Assembly: GCA_036874045.1 (NCBI GenBank)
Contig: CM072336.1
Coordinates: forward strand, 23,015,501-23,079,500
DNA from: Cymodocea nodosa
Lineage: Eukaryota; Streptophyta; Magnoliopsida; Alismatales; Cymodoceaceae
Reading direction: 5' to 3'
Length of the DNA: 64,000 nt
Part shown: one piece after another, positions 13,005-25,545 of the stretch
How positions within the stretch are numbered: the first letter of the stretch is position 1
How the letters are laid out: each line of letters opens with the position of its first letter
Notes under the pieces: model-generated
What the model was told of the DNA's origin: nothing
Databases searched by the model: none
Seen by the model: the letters and a program-made list of their open reading frames with translations, nothing else
Program-made: the position numbers and the translations under genes

Positions 13005-13508
13005 AAACGATACAGACTTATAATAAAATAAATAATTATAATTATAATAAATAATATATTATAATTATAATATATTAAAATAAAAATAATAACATTAATG
13101 TAATATTAAGAAGTATAATTATAATAGATTAAAATAAAAAATAATATTGAAAAATGATACATCAATACATTAAAGTATAACAATGTTAACGTTATAAGAA
13201 TAAATAATACATTAACATATTTAGCAATTTAATAATATGTTAATGAAATGTTAATTAGGAACATATTATTTCACATGTTGAAAAATGATATTAGATTTTT
13301 TTAAATTTCCTATCATTTTTATTAACTTAGTAGTAATTTTTGTCTATTTATTATTTAATATTTTTAAAATAATTAAATAATACATTTCCCGTACAACACA
13401 ACTTTTTTTTACTTTTCAATCATTTTCTTTTATATACAAATAACCTTATATTTTTTACTATTTCTTGTTGTTTCATTTTTCGATGAAAGATGTATACAAA
13501 TAAGTCAC
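13005..13508. mobile_element. AT-rich transposon-like element (copy B, related to 2755-3970)
   Basis: Matches the right part of copy A in the same order: ACTTATAATA, TTAATATTAAAATAAAAATAA-type stretches, AATATTGAAAAATGATAC, GTTATAAGAATAAATAATA, and finally CTTATATTTTT, GTTTCATTTTTCG and ACAAATAAGTCACC at the right end where copy A has ATAAATGAGCCCACC. The left inverted-repeat end seen in copy A was not found, so this copy looks truncated or rearranged. Confidence 0.5.
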
Positions 13509-14729
13509 CTTCTTGCATTTCAGTCACGCAAAATCTTACTTGCTTAAGTTGAAATTTTGTTAGATTTGTTGATGAGAAGTGAATCTTCGTTCCTATCAAA
13601 TATTTGAATACTACTTGTGTTGTGTCATGTCGGCTTAAATGCTTATAATGTAACGTGACCCATGCCTTATGACTCAAATGTACCATGTTTTACTGGCCCA
13701 TTGTGCCAAATGGTGTCATGTTTCAAGGTATGTTCTGGTGCTAATTAATTTATGCCAAACATTGACGACAGAGTGTCACAATATGATAAAAATAAAAATT
13801 TACTTTATTTTTTAAAATTAGATTAAAAAATATAAAAATTTTACTCAAATTTTAAATCGCATTATACTTGATAAAAATTATAAAAAATGTAATTAAATAA
13901 AAAATACATAATAAAGGAAAATTTACATTTTAAAAAAAGAAAAAGAAAAAAATAGTTACTTCCTTTTAACTTTTAAATATTCATACTTATAAAATCATTC
14001 ATTCAGTCATTGTGCTCTTGTAGAACCATGAGAAGTTCTTCATCTTTATTCTACATCAAAAGTTTTAAGATATTTACATTGAACTTAGATTTTCTTTTAT
14101 TTAAAATATTTTTACTTATACTAAAAACTTATTGACGTGTTATTAAAAAAATTTGAATGGTTGGTATATCTTCGACTAGTATTTTGGATCATTGGTGGAC
14201 TTAAGTGTAATTTAAAAAAAATTATAACTTCTTGTTAATAAAAATTTAAAAGATAAATACTAAAAATTTATTTAAAATAAAAATAAAAATATAGAGACCT
14301 TTTTGCAACCTAATTAGCATCTCAGCTTGTTTAAGAAATTTTATCAAATAATCAACTTATCGTCCATATTTGTATTTGGTTATTTTAATTATTCAGTATT
14401 CACTCCCACCCATTAAAACTAATAATCAACTTATGGTCCACATTTTGCCTTTCTACCGTTAATTGGCTCCTTGGTGATTTAGGAGAGGTTTGTAAGTAAC
14501 AGTGGAAAGAAATGGAAAAAAATAATAATAAATTAAGATAAAATGTAGAGTCTTTGAATATAATGAAAAGTAAAACAAAGTTTAATAAATATTTTGTTTT
14601 AACATTTTTGAGAAATTTTTTTATTCATATCTTATTTTTGATTTTGAGAAATGTGAAAGAATGAAAAGTGACGGCTCGTTTTTATTATATATTAAGTAAT
14701 TTAAAAAAAAATTCTTTATGAATCATATA
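13509..14729. other. AT-rich spacer
   Basis: No gene or RNA recognised. Low-complexity A/T sequence with frequent stops in all frames. Confidence 0.35.
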
Positions 14730-14935
14730 TTATTTTCAGAAATCACAAAAATTATATTTTAACATTTTTTATCTTAAAAAATCATATTTTATCATCTTTT
14801 ACCATAAAATCATATTTTATCATCATAAATCATAAAAATCATATTTTATCACTATAAATCATAACAATCATATTTTATCATAAAAATCATATTTTATTAT
14901 CATAAATCATACAAATCATATTTTATTAATTTTTT
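14730..14935. repeat. Degenerate AT-rich tandem repeat
   Basis: A word close to AAATCATATTTTATCAT recurs at least six times with variable spacing and ATAAATCATA linkers. This is a simple tandem array with no coding content. Confidence 0.65.
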
Positions 14936-15601
14936 ATCGTACACAAATACCTATGTTTCTAACTTTCTGTAAGTTTTTATAACCATTTTTTTTTTTTCTT
15001 CTCTCTCGTTACGTTTTAGATATGGCAACGGATCCGTAGTTTGTTGTTGATTTCTATTGGTATTTGTTGTTCTTCGGTAATATCTCCTTCTGGAGTTCTT
15101 TTCTTTTCAGTCGTCCTGTTGGTTTCATATGTCGATCTGCATCTTGCAAGCGCAGTGTGGTGTTCAGATGATCCGCTAAAGACAAACTCCGTCTCGTTGG
15201 CATGCCATCCCCATGATGTCGGTTGAGGAACAAACTCCATCTCATAGGCATGTTCCTGAATCTCTGCCTTACCACACTACCGATTGAGAAAGGGGAGGCT
15301 GAGATTGGGAGTTGCAATGTTACCATGTCAGCCAATGCGTGTTGTGATCCAGAGGATGGCGAAGGAGGTGAGGAAGACTCGTGGGTTCTTGTTCAAGGTA
15401 CGTTGGTGTTCATAGGTTCTTTTGTTAATGTACAGTGCGGTGGTAGTGTATTACGTGAAGTTTTTTGTTTAGGTAGGGAAGATGTTCGACGAATTGCTGG
15501 AAAGAGATCAAGTTATAAAATAACCCAAAAATCTAGATCATTGAAGTAGATGATATGCTATGCCCGCAAACACAAATCAAATTATTAATTTATATTGGTA
15601 C
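14936..15601. other. Unassigned spacer with a moderately GC-rich patch
   Basis: About 15016-15549 is less AT-rich and open in more than one frame (for example 15223-15549 on plus). No recognised family. A 48-bp-period duplication (ACAAACTCC...GGCATG words near 15181 and 15229) accounts for part of the openness. Confidence 0.25.
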
Positions 15602-15745
15602 AGATTGAATTATTGGGGATATAGGTCTTTTTTTGTTGAGAACATATCGAATTATATTCTGAATGTAAATTACAAATTGAATTATTGAGGATCTAGGTCT
15701 TTTTTTGTTGAGAAAATATCGGATTATATTCTGAATGTAAATTGA
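15602..15745. repeat. Two-copy tandem duplication, 72-bp period
   Basis: Copies at 15602-15673 and 15674-15745 share ATTGAATTATTG, GTCTTTTTTTGTTGAG, ATTATATTCTGAATGTAAATT and differ at only a few positions. Non-coding. Confidence 0.85.
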
Positions 15746-16289
15746 ATTCCATTTAATAGGGCCTGGAGTGGAGTTATCATCTTTTCTTCATTGCTTTCGT
15801 TTCATCAACCTTGATTAAAACTGAGGAATATACTGCCATTAGTGCACTTGATTTTGCGTAAGGCATCAAAATGTAATGAAGAAAATTTCAAATAATTTGG
15901 TGAGGACTCAGAGAACATTGCTTACGCTACTAAGTCCTAGCTATGTGCTCTCTACTTTCAAGTCCTAACCAAATAAGCATACATAACACAACAATTTGAA
16001 ATAAAATAGATACCAATCTATAATATAAGCAACACTATACATAACAAACATCTAAATATCAACACCTTAAAATACCCTTTTCCTTAGCTTTGTAAGAAGC
16101 AGTCTTGTGACAATACTTACATTTCCTTTCCTTCTTATTGTCGTAATACTCATTCATGCTTTCATCTTCATTATCATCTCTCTTGTTTACAGAAAAAAAC
16201 AGATATGGTATACAATTATAACCATAAACTTTATTCATAAAATAAATATTATTATCATTAATTATCTTTATTCATCCAAAGTTGAATTT

Positions 16290-17545
16290 TACTTCGGTTC
16301 TTATCTCGATGGCCATGGATTTCTTCACTTCCTCAATGGCTTGGGTCAACTGTGTCAATTTTATCTCTAGCATGAGTTCAAAAGTTGAGGAAGCTTGCTT
16401 GGGTTACAAGTAGTGAAGCTTGTAGACAAAGCCAAATAACTCTCCTAGTATGGTACTGCAAAGGAAGTCTACCTTTCTTGTTGTGCCGCCCGTGCTCCTC
16501 TCGTCACTAGCTTGTTTCCAAATTTTCATGTCCTACACAGGGTTTTCTACAAAATCCACCTCACTATATTTTTCTTAATATAGCTCGGTATAACGATCCT
16601 ATTCAATCTAAATGTCAACTTCTTATATAAACATGACTAGGGATGTACGTGTGTCAGGTTGGATGAGGTTATGGATGAACCCATAATCCAATCCAGATTA
16701 TTGAAGTTGGATAATTGGAAAATCATACCTAATCCAACTTGACCAAGATCCAAACCTGCCCAACCCCACCCAATAAAATATGGACATGTTATTTTTATGT
16801 ATAACTTCTAAGCGCTAGTGTAAATTAATAGAAAATTTCAAGGCATTGAACATTCCTCTCCCTCTCCACTTGAAGTAAATGAGATCAATGATATTTAATA
16901 GTTTCTGCATAACTCTTGTACATGCGTGAACTCAGAAGACGCTTGATGATCCACCTTGAAGTTATCACATTTGTATGAGATCACACTAATAAAATGCAAT
17001 TTTGTAGCTTATAAATAAATTAACAATAATATTTAATTACTCTTTCAGCCTAAGTTCCAAAAGTAGTCTATATCTTTGAGTCACCAGATTCTGCAGCTGA
17101 GGGTTCTGAGGTGTTTGTGCCCCTTGTCCTTCTCCTTTCAAAAAATATAGACATAGGTCAATAAAAAATCTAAAAAAATGAAGTATGATTGTATACACAT
17201 GATCATAATACATAGGACAATCAAAATAATATTGTTTTATTAAATGAATGTTAAGTACCAGGTGTTGGAGAAACAATGGGAAACTCAAGGTGACGTGTGG
17301 TACTCTTTGGAATAACACTAGGCCTAAAAGTACGGGTGGGCGTTGGACTAGACATAGGTGGCTCAAGATCATCACGTAATGAAAAACCCTACCCATGCAT
17401 GTACTTGACCAACTCCTTGGTGGTGCATGTCTTGAGTGCATGTGCATTATCATCATCATCATCATCATCATCTCCTAGTAAGTGTCGTAAACTAGAGCTG
17501 GATGAACACCTACCTCCTCTAGTGAATCTAGCCATCTATGATGAC
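16290..17545 (-). pseudogene. Possible degraded plant transposase segment
   Basis: Read on the minus strand there are interrupted pieces with the flavour of plant transposase ORFs: a start MARFTRGG followed by Ser-rich and Asp-rich runs near 17530-17440, and near 16550-16290 a piece reading VDFLCSTILGELFGFV and later LTQAIEEVKKSMA. Stops and frame changes break every frame. I associate the layout loosely with En/Spm-type (transposase_24) proteins, but the similarity is weak. The Asp run is a GAT microsatellite (about 17449-17471). Confidence 0.22.
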
Positions 17546-20299
17546 AAAATAGAAGCTTAAACACTCAAAATGAATACCATGTCTTCACTAGACAAGGGGC
17601 AGAAATGCAATGGATATTTTTGTCAAGTATCAACAGAATATGCAGATTACTTTCATGCAGGAACAAGAAGGTTATTAGCGTGCATTGAACACTGATTGAA
17701 AGGTTGAACTTAGCAACCTATGGAAACGGTAAAACAACAGGCACTTCTCTTTTCATCTCTAATTGCACACTAGAAATATCTACTCAATATTAGGTCACGA
17801 ATGGTGAGTGGATTTCAGCTACTAGAATTTGACACTTTTCATGGTAAAGAAAGCATACATGCTTGACTAAAATATGTCTTTCATGACATCACAACTTCTT
17901 CCACTGTATCCAGTAGTACCTTCTCGTTAAATATCAATGTTTTAACTAATCTTGCTATTTGGCATGCTTCCTTATAAGGAAATCATGTATGTTGAATAGA
18001 TGATCTGGTCAGGGGGGAAGCATATCAAAATCTGAACTTCTTCTGAAAATAGAGGAAAACATATCACATGCATCGATGAAATATATCATCTATATTTTGA
18101 TTTTTCAATGCTTATAGTATGGTTTGAGGTTCATTCACGCTAGCATTTGCATCTTTTATAAGTTGCAGCGTTTCCCATAACATAGCATACTGGTAAATTA
18201 TATGCAACAAAGAACCTGACAACAACGGGTATGTTTTTGATCCACTGGAAACAATAAAAATATCCATCTGTTCTTGGGCTTGATGCAAACCGATTCAGCA
18301 ACAAATGCTGCAGACATGTGTTGCGCACACAACTCTTCTTCCCTTGTGACGTTTCTGACCGGAGGAATGAGATGGAACCTTGTGTAATGTGAAGGCGTGC
18401 CTGCTCTTTTTAGATGTAATGAGTGGGAATGTGGTACAGATGGATGCATTTATGAATGAATATCAGCAAAGCTTATCAGATAAATTGCTTAGCTTGATAC
18501 CAATTTCAATCTTACTACATCAGCATCTCTTGACATTTACACACACTTGATAGGGATATAACTTCAACAAAGAAATATCTAACATAACACATTTGTAGGC
18601 TTGTATCACAAACGAGTCGTGAAATAATCACCTACTTTTAATCTTTTTGCTGAGTATGATTTCTCCCATACCTCAACTATCTTCTTATCTCAAGATTACA
18701 GTACATGAAAACAATATTTCATTTTAAGATATCCATCTCCTTTTATGATAACTTGTGGAACAATTGGTTTTGGTAAAAGAATTTTAATAGATTGGTATAC
18801 TATTTTTCCAACGATCAAATAGAACAGTACACTGTTGCACAAAACATATTGGTCACAAAAGTCGATATGTTGACTACACATTCAGTATGTTATTTTTACT
18901 TCAACATTTGACAACACTTTATGGCCTAAAAATTGTTGTCATTTTTTAGAAACATTTTATAGTAGATTAAGTGTTAAGTTATACACAAGTTTAGGTTACT
19001 TTAAATACTTATTTTAAGTATATGCATTCATCCTAAGTATCCTATGTGAAGCATGAGAGAGCATATAATGGATTTACAATTTAGCTCAGGAAACAATACT
19101 CAAAAATTATATAAATAATAAAATATTTTAAATAAATTCTACAAATTTTCATATCTTCTTGAATCTTTGCGCTTTTCCTTTTAGCTTGACGAATCCTTGG
19201 TTCTTTTTCATTTTTGAATCCTCTTGAGTATTTCCTTCATCTTTGGTTGGTCTTGCTAATATTACTGCAGCTTTTCTTTTCCAATATTAATTTACATGAC
19301 TTTTTGCTGTATTTTGTATATTTTCTACTATAAACTTAACGTACACTACTACATATTTATCATTAAGTATTGTAAGAAGGATTTTACTAACAACATAATA
19401 ATAAAATATATGATTTGCTAATAAACTAACGTTTGGAAGGTTAAATTTTTATTTCAAAAGTTCTCCATCCTATAAATCAAAAGAAAAATTAAACTTCACA
19501 TGGATATTCGAACATAATAGGCGAAAATGACAAAATTTATATTTGATTTGATTTGATTCTCTTTTTTGTAAATATGGATTCAAAAGGTTGGACAAGTTTA
19601 TAAATAAATATCAATTATTGAAGAATTACTGTGAATAAATAAAATGTTAAAAATTATTTAAGGTAGCAGTAGAGAAGATTACAACAAAACGAGTAACTAA
19701 AATATAAGAAAAATATTTATTGTTACATCCAAAATTTACAAAAATGTTTGTGAGTAGGAAGCTTCCTTAATTTATTTGTATATAATGTAGTTATTTTCAA
19801 TGCATTTGGAAAATGTTTATCCAAGTTTAAAAATAAATAAAAATATCAATTATGAGAAAGTTAATGCAAATAAGCAATGATCGATGTTGAAAATTATTAA
19901 CGGTAGTAGGAGAGAAGAATATAATTAAAATAGTAATAATTAAGAAAATCAGGAGAAATTTTCTTGTTTATTGCTTAATCTTTAATTAAAAATTCGATTT
20001 TCCTCTATTTTTAAGATTTTACATGATTATCTATTAAAACACGAAATTCAATTTAAAAATCAAGAAAGATTCCAAATGTATGTTGTATAGCGATTCAGAA
20101 TCTGAAATCGATTACTAATCTTGATTTTAAAAAAATCTGGAATTCGAAAATCCATACGTACCTTGAAGAATTGAAAAAAAAATATGAAGGAAGAAGATGA
20201 CGATATTAAACATTCGTCCTCAAATCATTTACATATTTGTTATATTGTTTGTAATATTTTCCAATAAACAAAACTTTATGGATCGTTTTGCAAAAAATG
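17546..20299. other. AT-rich spacer
   Basis: No convincing gene. Short open frames near 18140-18450 and 18696-18881 on minus do not resemble any family and lack linked exons. Confidence 0.35.
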
Positions 20300-20535
20300 T
20301 GCCGCACGAGGCTTGGTGAATGGTGACCTTCCTCGGTTCCTCCCCTTCGCTTTCGTTGTAGCCCCAATTCAATCCACTCGTCTTCTACCAACCCAAACCC
20401 TAAACTACCGTCACCAGCACTATCATCATCACTTTCCTTCTCTAAAGCCCAAACTATGATCCTAAGTACCGAAACTTGCGTTGGAAATCTGGCCGCGAGT
20501 GGTAGTAGATTCATCGGATTCCTCTGGGACCAAAG
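20300..20535 (+). other. Candidate 5'UTR exon with telo-box, possibly of the CCCH zinc-finger gene
   Basis: Relatively GC- and pyrimidine-rich block in AT-rich surroundings containing the telo-box AAACCCTAAAC (about 20395-20405) and ending in AAAG followed by the donor GTACGT at 20536. This is the composition of plant 5'UTR exons of housekeeping genes. The next plausible plus-strand acceptor leading into a gene is TTTTTACAG before 29639, nine bases-decades upstream of the CCCH start codon at 29730. The link is inference. An ATG at 20456 would give a short upstream frame only. The exon's left border is not determined. Confidence 0.4.
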
Positions 20536-21724
20536 GTACGTATGCTATTTCTCCCTCTAGAAACTTGAAAAATGACTTGTGTTCACTGTCCGGAAGTAAC
20601 AATCGCTTTTCTGTGACTCTATTCTGTTCTGCTGAAAGATGCATCTTTTTCGACTTTATTGCTGCATGCAAGAAGAGCTTTCTTTTTTAATTTTTCTTCG
20701 GGAGTAGGTGATTATGGTTTGAAGTTAAAATTTGTTTGCTAGTAATGCGGAGGGAAGACCTGTGATGCTTTTTTAGCATGGAAACAGATGAGATGGTTCC
20801 TTCAGTTGTAATGCGTCTTCGAACAGTACCAACCCAAGAGTTATTTTTGGTTTCCCGGTTGTTTTTTTCTTGATTTAATGAGTGAACCCTACAAATACGA
20901 CATGAATTGCAACTGTATGTGTGGGTTGGTTAAAAGGTTCCACTTGAACTATCTACATTTCTTATTTCTTTGGTTAGCAACAGGGGAATGATTTATTTAT
21001 TTCTCTTCTAAATTTTTGGATTTTTCATCGGCGTTAGACCCACCATGCCGACAGTATTGAAGTCTCTTTTTTATAAATTTCCTGTACAAAAGTGAATCAC
21101 ATACAGTTGTATGTATAAGTTGATCTCCCAGTTTTGTTCAATTATTGAATATAGTTTTGTACACATTCCTTAAATTAATACCTAGTTCCGCATGGCGTCC
21201 CCAACTTTCCAACAAACTAAGAAACTTCTCACCAGAAAATGACTGCTTACAAAAATAGAGGCACCATCTATCTAACGAAAAGGGTACACATCCGATAACA
21301 ATTGGACAAAGTCAGCATTCAACTGTAGTAAGGAATTACCTAGGAAAATGATATAACTTTCAGTCTGGATACTTACCAGAAGAAAAGAAATTTTAGAGAA
21401 CGACCAATAAACTTTTTTATCAATTGTGATTTTAAGTATGAATATATTCTGTTTTGGGAGAGTGTTATATTTCTCCAACAACTTAACGAGGAAAGATAAA
21501 TTTGCAGAAAGATCTGGATCTTTATTTGGATGCACATAATCGCAGTTGAGATATGTTTAACAAAATTGTGTCATTCTTTGTCCATGATAGATTGATCTGC
21601 TATGTTTTTTTGTATGTTACCTAAACATGTAGACCAATGTTATTAGAACCGGTTGAAATAGTGATGCCAGCATGATGTCATAAGTAATAATTAAATAATT
21701 TAATATTGCATAGATAACAAATCA

Positions 21725-22545
21725 CAGAGGATTTCATTTTGGTAATAGAAATGAAGAGGGAAATTCAATTTTAGACTTTATTGTAGTTTGCGACTTTTTA
21801 AGAGTTAACATTTATTTTAGGAAAAGAGGGAAGCATTTAATTACATTTAGAAGTGGTTCAAATGCTAGTTAAATAGATTTTTTACTTACTAGAAAAATAG
21901 ATCAAAGACTTTGTCAAGATTGTAAGGTAATTTTAAGAGAAAGCTTAACTACACAACATATATTGTTGGTATTAGATGTTAGATGTTAATATCAAGATTA
22001 GGAAGAAAAAGACTAAAATGCATAAGAATCCAAAAATTAGGTGGTGGAATCTAAAAGGTGAAAAGAAAATGATATTTAGATATTACTTTTTAAAAGAAGG
22101 AATATGAGAGCTAAATGGAGAGGCAAATAAACTTTGGAAAGAAATGACTACTTGTATTAAAAAGATTGCTAGAGAAATTTTAGAAGAGTCTTGCAGAGTA
22201 GCTCCACAAGATAATTTGGTGGTGAAATGAAGATGTACAAAAGATAACAAAACAAGGAGAAAATAACTGAGGTTAGAGAAAGAAAATCTAAAGATTTAAG
22301 TATATGAAAGACAAGGATGGTAGAGTTTTAGTAAAGGAAAATGAAATAAAAGATAGATGATGTAGGTATTTTAGTAAACTTTTTGACAAATGTACGATTG
22401 GAAGCTCTTACATACATAATTTAGGTGGCAATACAAAAGATATAAACTATAGTTATTTTAGATGAATTAGTAGTTTGGATGTATAAGAAGTCATTAAGAA
22501 AATGAAATGTGATAATACTATTGGACAAGATGGTATTCCTTTAAA
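21725..22545 (+). mobile_element. RTE-type LINE fragment (endonuclease end and linker, no reverse transcriptase)
   Basis: The plus-strand translation, with many stops and frame changes, follows the plant RTE LINE order: GNRNEEGNSILDF, LITFRSGS, IDFLLTRKID, CKVILRESLTTQH, then WRGK..., RRVLQSS-type linker, KDKDGRVLVKENEIK and finally VIKKMKCDNTIGQDGIP, the start of the reverse transcriptase region (KA.GPDGIP in intact elements). It stops there. No intact ORF and no target-site duplication found. Orientation is the same as the flanking CCCH gene. Confidence 0.75.
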
Positions 22546-24350
22546 CAACAAAACAGTACATGAATAAATACTAGTGCACATTTCCAAGTGTACAAGCCTC
22601 CCTTATCATAGACAATTCCTATACTTCAGTCAACAATTTCAGCCTTCATATGTGCTTTGATTACTAGCCAGCTACCATACCACATCAATCAGTAATAGTG
22701 TTTTCAACAAAATGTTTCGGTATACATGGTCCTGATAAGTCTTCTGAAGGAAGCCAGGATTCTCAACAGTGTGACCACTACGAGACAAGTATGGCAAACC
22801 ACCTATCACATGGTACATTTTTCCAGAGATTATTTTTTCTGATCAGCCACCATACATAGTGATCATCTCTCATGAAAGGTTTCTTCAACTACAAGTCAAC
22901 CAATTTATAACTACTGTATCCTATGCTACCACTTCAAGTACTAGTGCCTTGTTAGTCTCTTAGAACAGTTCCTAGAAAATAATAGGCTATGACATCTTTT
23001 CCCATATGTCAGGCACATGTGATCCTTTCACACAACTTCCCTAGTTATCTAACATGCATTCTATAGTCATTGTTGATGATTTTAGCTGTCAGGTATCTAG
23101 TGGAATGGTTCAAGTTTCTTCCTAGATTACCCTTGAAAAAGTTCTTTGTATACCTTTTTTTCTCATCAATTGCTTTCTATCAATTGAAAACAGAAAACAA
23201 CTGAAAGCAGTAAATCACGTACTTTTTGTTTTCTTTCTTTTTATTTGTTGATGTCCATTTGTTAGGGTTTTATTTATACCTTGATGGGGATCAAATTGTT
23301 GTTCATGTATCTTTATAGTTAATCCTTAGAAACTCAAGGTGTTGTTCATTCTGTCAAGGATTCCATTGTAATGGAGAGTGCTAGGCTGAAAGATGTAGTT
23401 GATGGACAACAAGTGAATATTCTTTTACTATCCTTTGTTGGTGTTTAGGGATGGAGGTGGCTAGTTTAGTTGAATATTATTTTGTGAATAAATCTTCCAT
23501 TTCTTGAAATATATCATGTGATTCGAAATTGTGGCATAACATGTATCCTCCTTTTTGCCACTCAAAATTTTGTTAATATTGTTCATTTAATGAGTTCACA
23601 CCTTTGGTTTGATTCTTGTTGGAGTTCAATCCAAAAAAGAAAGTTTGGTCAAATCATGGAAACCCACAGTAAAGGCTCAAAACTATAAATTTGCATGAAA
23701 TTTTAGGAAAAAGTAAAATAATTAGTAATACACATTTAGAAATAATTTAATTTAATTTTAGACATTTATGATATTAAAATATTCCTCTGAAGTTGCAGAA
23801 AAATGCCTAGAAATACAATATTTACATGAAAAATAGAGAAACACATGTTATCAAGGTAGTTTTAACGAGAAATATATGTTTTCAAGGTAGATGCATTGAG
23901 AAATACATTTTTTTAAGTTATATCTAAGGAAAATATGGTAAGTCTAGTACAAAGTTTACAATCATGAGTCAATCTAAATATAAATAAGGAAATTTACACA
24001 AAAACTTCAAAAGAGAACGAAACAATCTAACAAAGAAACTGCCACAAAATCTATGTAAATAAATGAAGATAGATACTCGGAAGGTTGGAAAAAAATGCAG
24101 ACAACATTAGCAACAACTTTGGCAAGACTGGTAAACTCCGACAAAGTAGTAGCTAACTTCTATTAGATAACAGTGGTTGTAGGCTTGTAAGAGTAGAAAA
24201 AGAGGAAGAAGAGGGAAGAGTAATGAGATGGATATAGAAATGAGATGAGGAGGTTTCTAGTCTTTTGCAAAATCTTGTCATTGTCAAAACTCCAGTATAT
24301 ATTTTGCCAATATCTGTCAAGGAAATGTTCCCAACACATGTTGAAGTTTA

Positions 24351-24584
24351 ACTTCCACGATCCAATTAAGCAAGATATGCCATGTGACTCCTTTATTGTA
24401 GAGGTTAATGGAAGTAAGGTCATGGAAAGCAATTCTTGAATGGGATTGGTACTGTTACTTTCTAGAGACTTCCACGATCCAATTAAGCAAGATATGCCAT
24501 GTGACTCCTTTATTGTAGAGGTTAATGGAAGTAAGGTCATGGAAAGCAATTCTTGAATGGGATTGGTACTGTTACTTTCTAGAG
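24351..24584. repeat. Exact 117-bp tandem duplication
   Basis: Copy 1 is 24351-24467 and copy 2 is 24468-24584. By eye they are identical base for base, both starting ACTTCCACGATCC and ending TTTCTAGAG. The duplication is therefore recent or an assembly artefact. It lengthens a minus-strand open frame (24549-24163) that shows the same peptide twice but matches no known protein. Confidence 0.93.
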
Positions 24585-24920
24585 CTCTTAATGTAAGCCT
24601 TTTGTTTGCTTCTCTTACAAATTACTATTAACAAAATTGTTGTATATTGTTTAATTTCATTGAATTGGAATTTTAATTGTTGACCCTAGGATTTTGATCA
24701 AGCTCTTGAGGTGTCCTGAAATCACGGCTGGTGTGACTAGCCCAACAGCTTGAGTTAGTTTATCTTGTTTAAGTTTTCTTTACTAGGAATTTGAAATCTA
24801 CTTACAAGGGCGTCAGTAGATTAGGTTGGGGTAAATCATAGTCAATGCTTTGAGATAGTGCTCCTTTGGAAAATGTTTTCCTTCTCTATGTTAATGGTTT
24901 GCTGCCTTGCAGTTTTACTT

Positions 24921-25545
24921 GGCTGTGTTTGTGGCAATGAGACACCATTGCCATATTCACAGCTTTTATATTGGCTAGTTATTCAGGGGAAGAATCTGTT
25001 TTTTAGCTGTCTATTACAAATTTAGAATGCTCTTCATGGAGTGATTGGCGTGCCTTTATAATTGACTGCACCATCATTTGGATGTGCATTACATGACAGG
25101 GAGGCCTTTCTCTAGATATTTTTTGGGTTTTTATTGAACGAATTTAGAGGAATTAGGAAATGCCTGCTGCTTGAATTCCTGTCAGGTTGAGTTGGCTGAC
25201 TTAGGAAATGTCACACGTTTTTATTGAACAAATTTAAAGGCATTAGGAAATGTCCTTTACTTGCATCTCTCTTTGCCGTGTTTGTGGTGCCAAGACACCA
25301 TTACTGTACAATGATTGCAGCGTTTATGTTGGCCAGTTATTCAGGGGAAGAATCTTTTTTTAGCTGTCTAATAGAAATTTAGAATGTTTTCGATGGAGTG
25401 ATTGGTGTGCCTTTATAATTGACTTCACATCATTTGGATGAGCATATGATATAGGTACATGACGGGGAGGTCTTTCGCTAGATCTTTTTTAGGTTTTTAT
25501 TGAACGAATTTAAAGGAATTAGGAAATGCCGTCTACTTGCATTCA
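24921..25545. repeat. Diverged tandem duplication, about 353-bp period
   Basis: 24921-25180 and 25274-25545 share long words in order: GTGTTTGTGG, AGACACCATT, AGTTATTCAGGGGAAGAATCT, TTTTTAGCTGTCTA, GGAGTGATTGG, GCCTTTATAATTGACT, ATCATTTGGATG, TTTTTATTGAACGAATTTA, GGAATTAGGAAATGCC. A third partial piece sits at 25213-25262. Non-coding. Confidence 0.85.

Noticed and set aside
14730..14935. Possible CRISPR or centromere-type array
   Set aside because: Short degenerate AT words with irregular spacing; simple sequence only.
24163..24549. Minus-strand 128-codon ORF with an internal repeat as a gene
   Set aside because: Its length results from the exact 117-bp duplication and it shows no recognisable domain.
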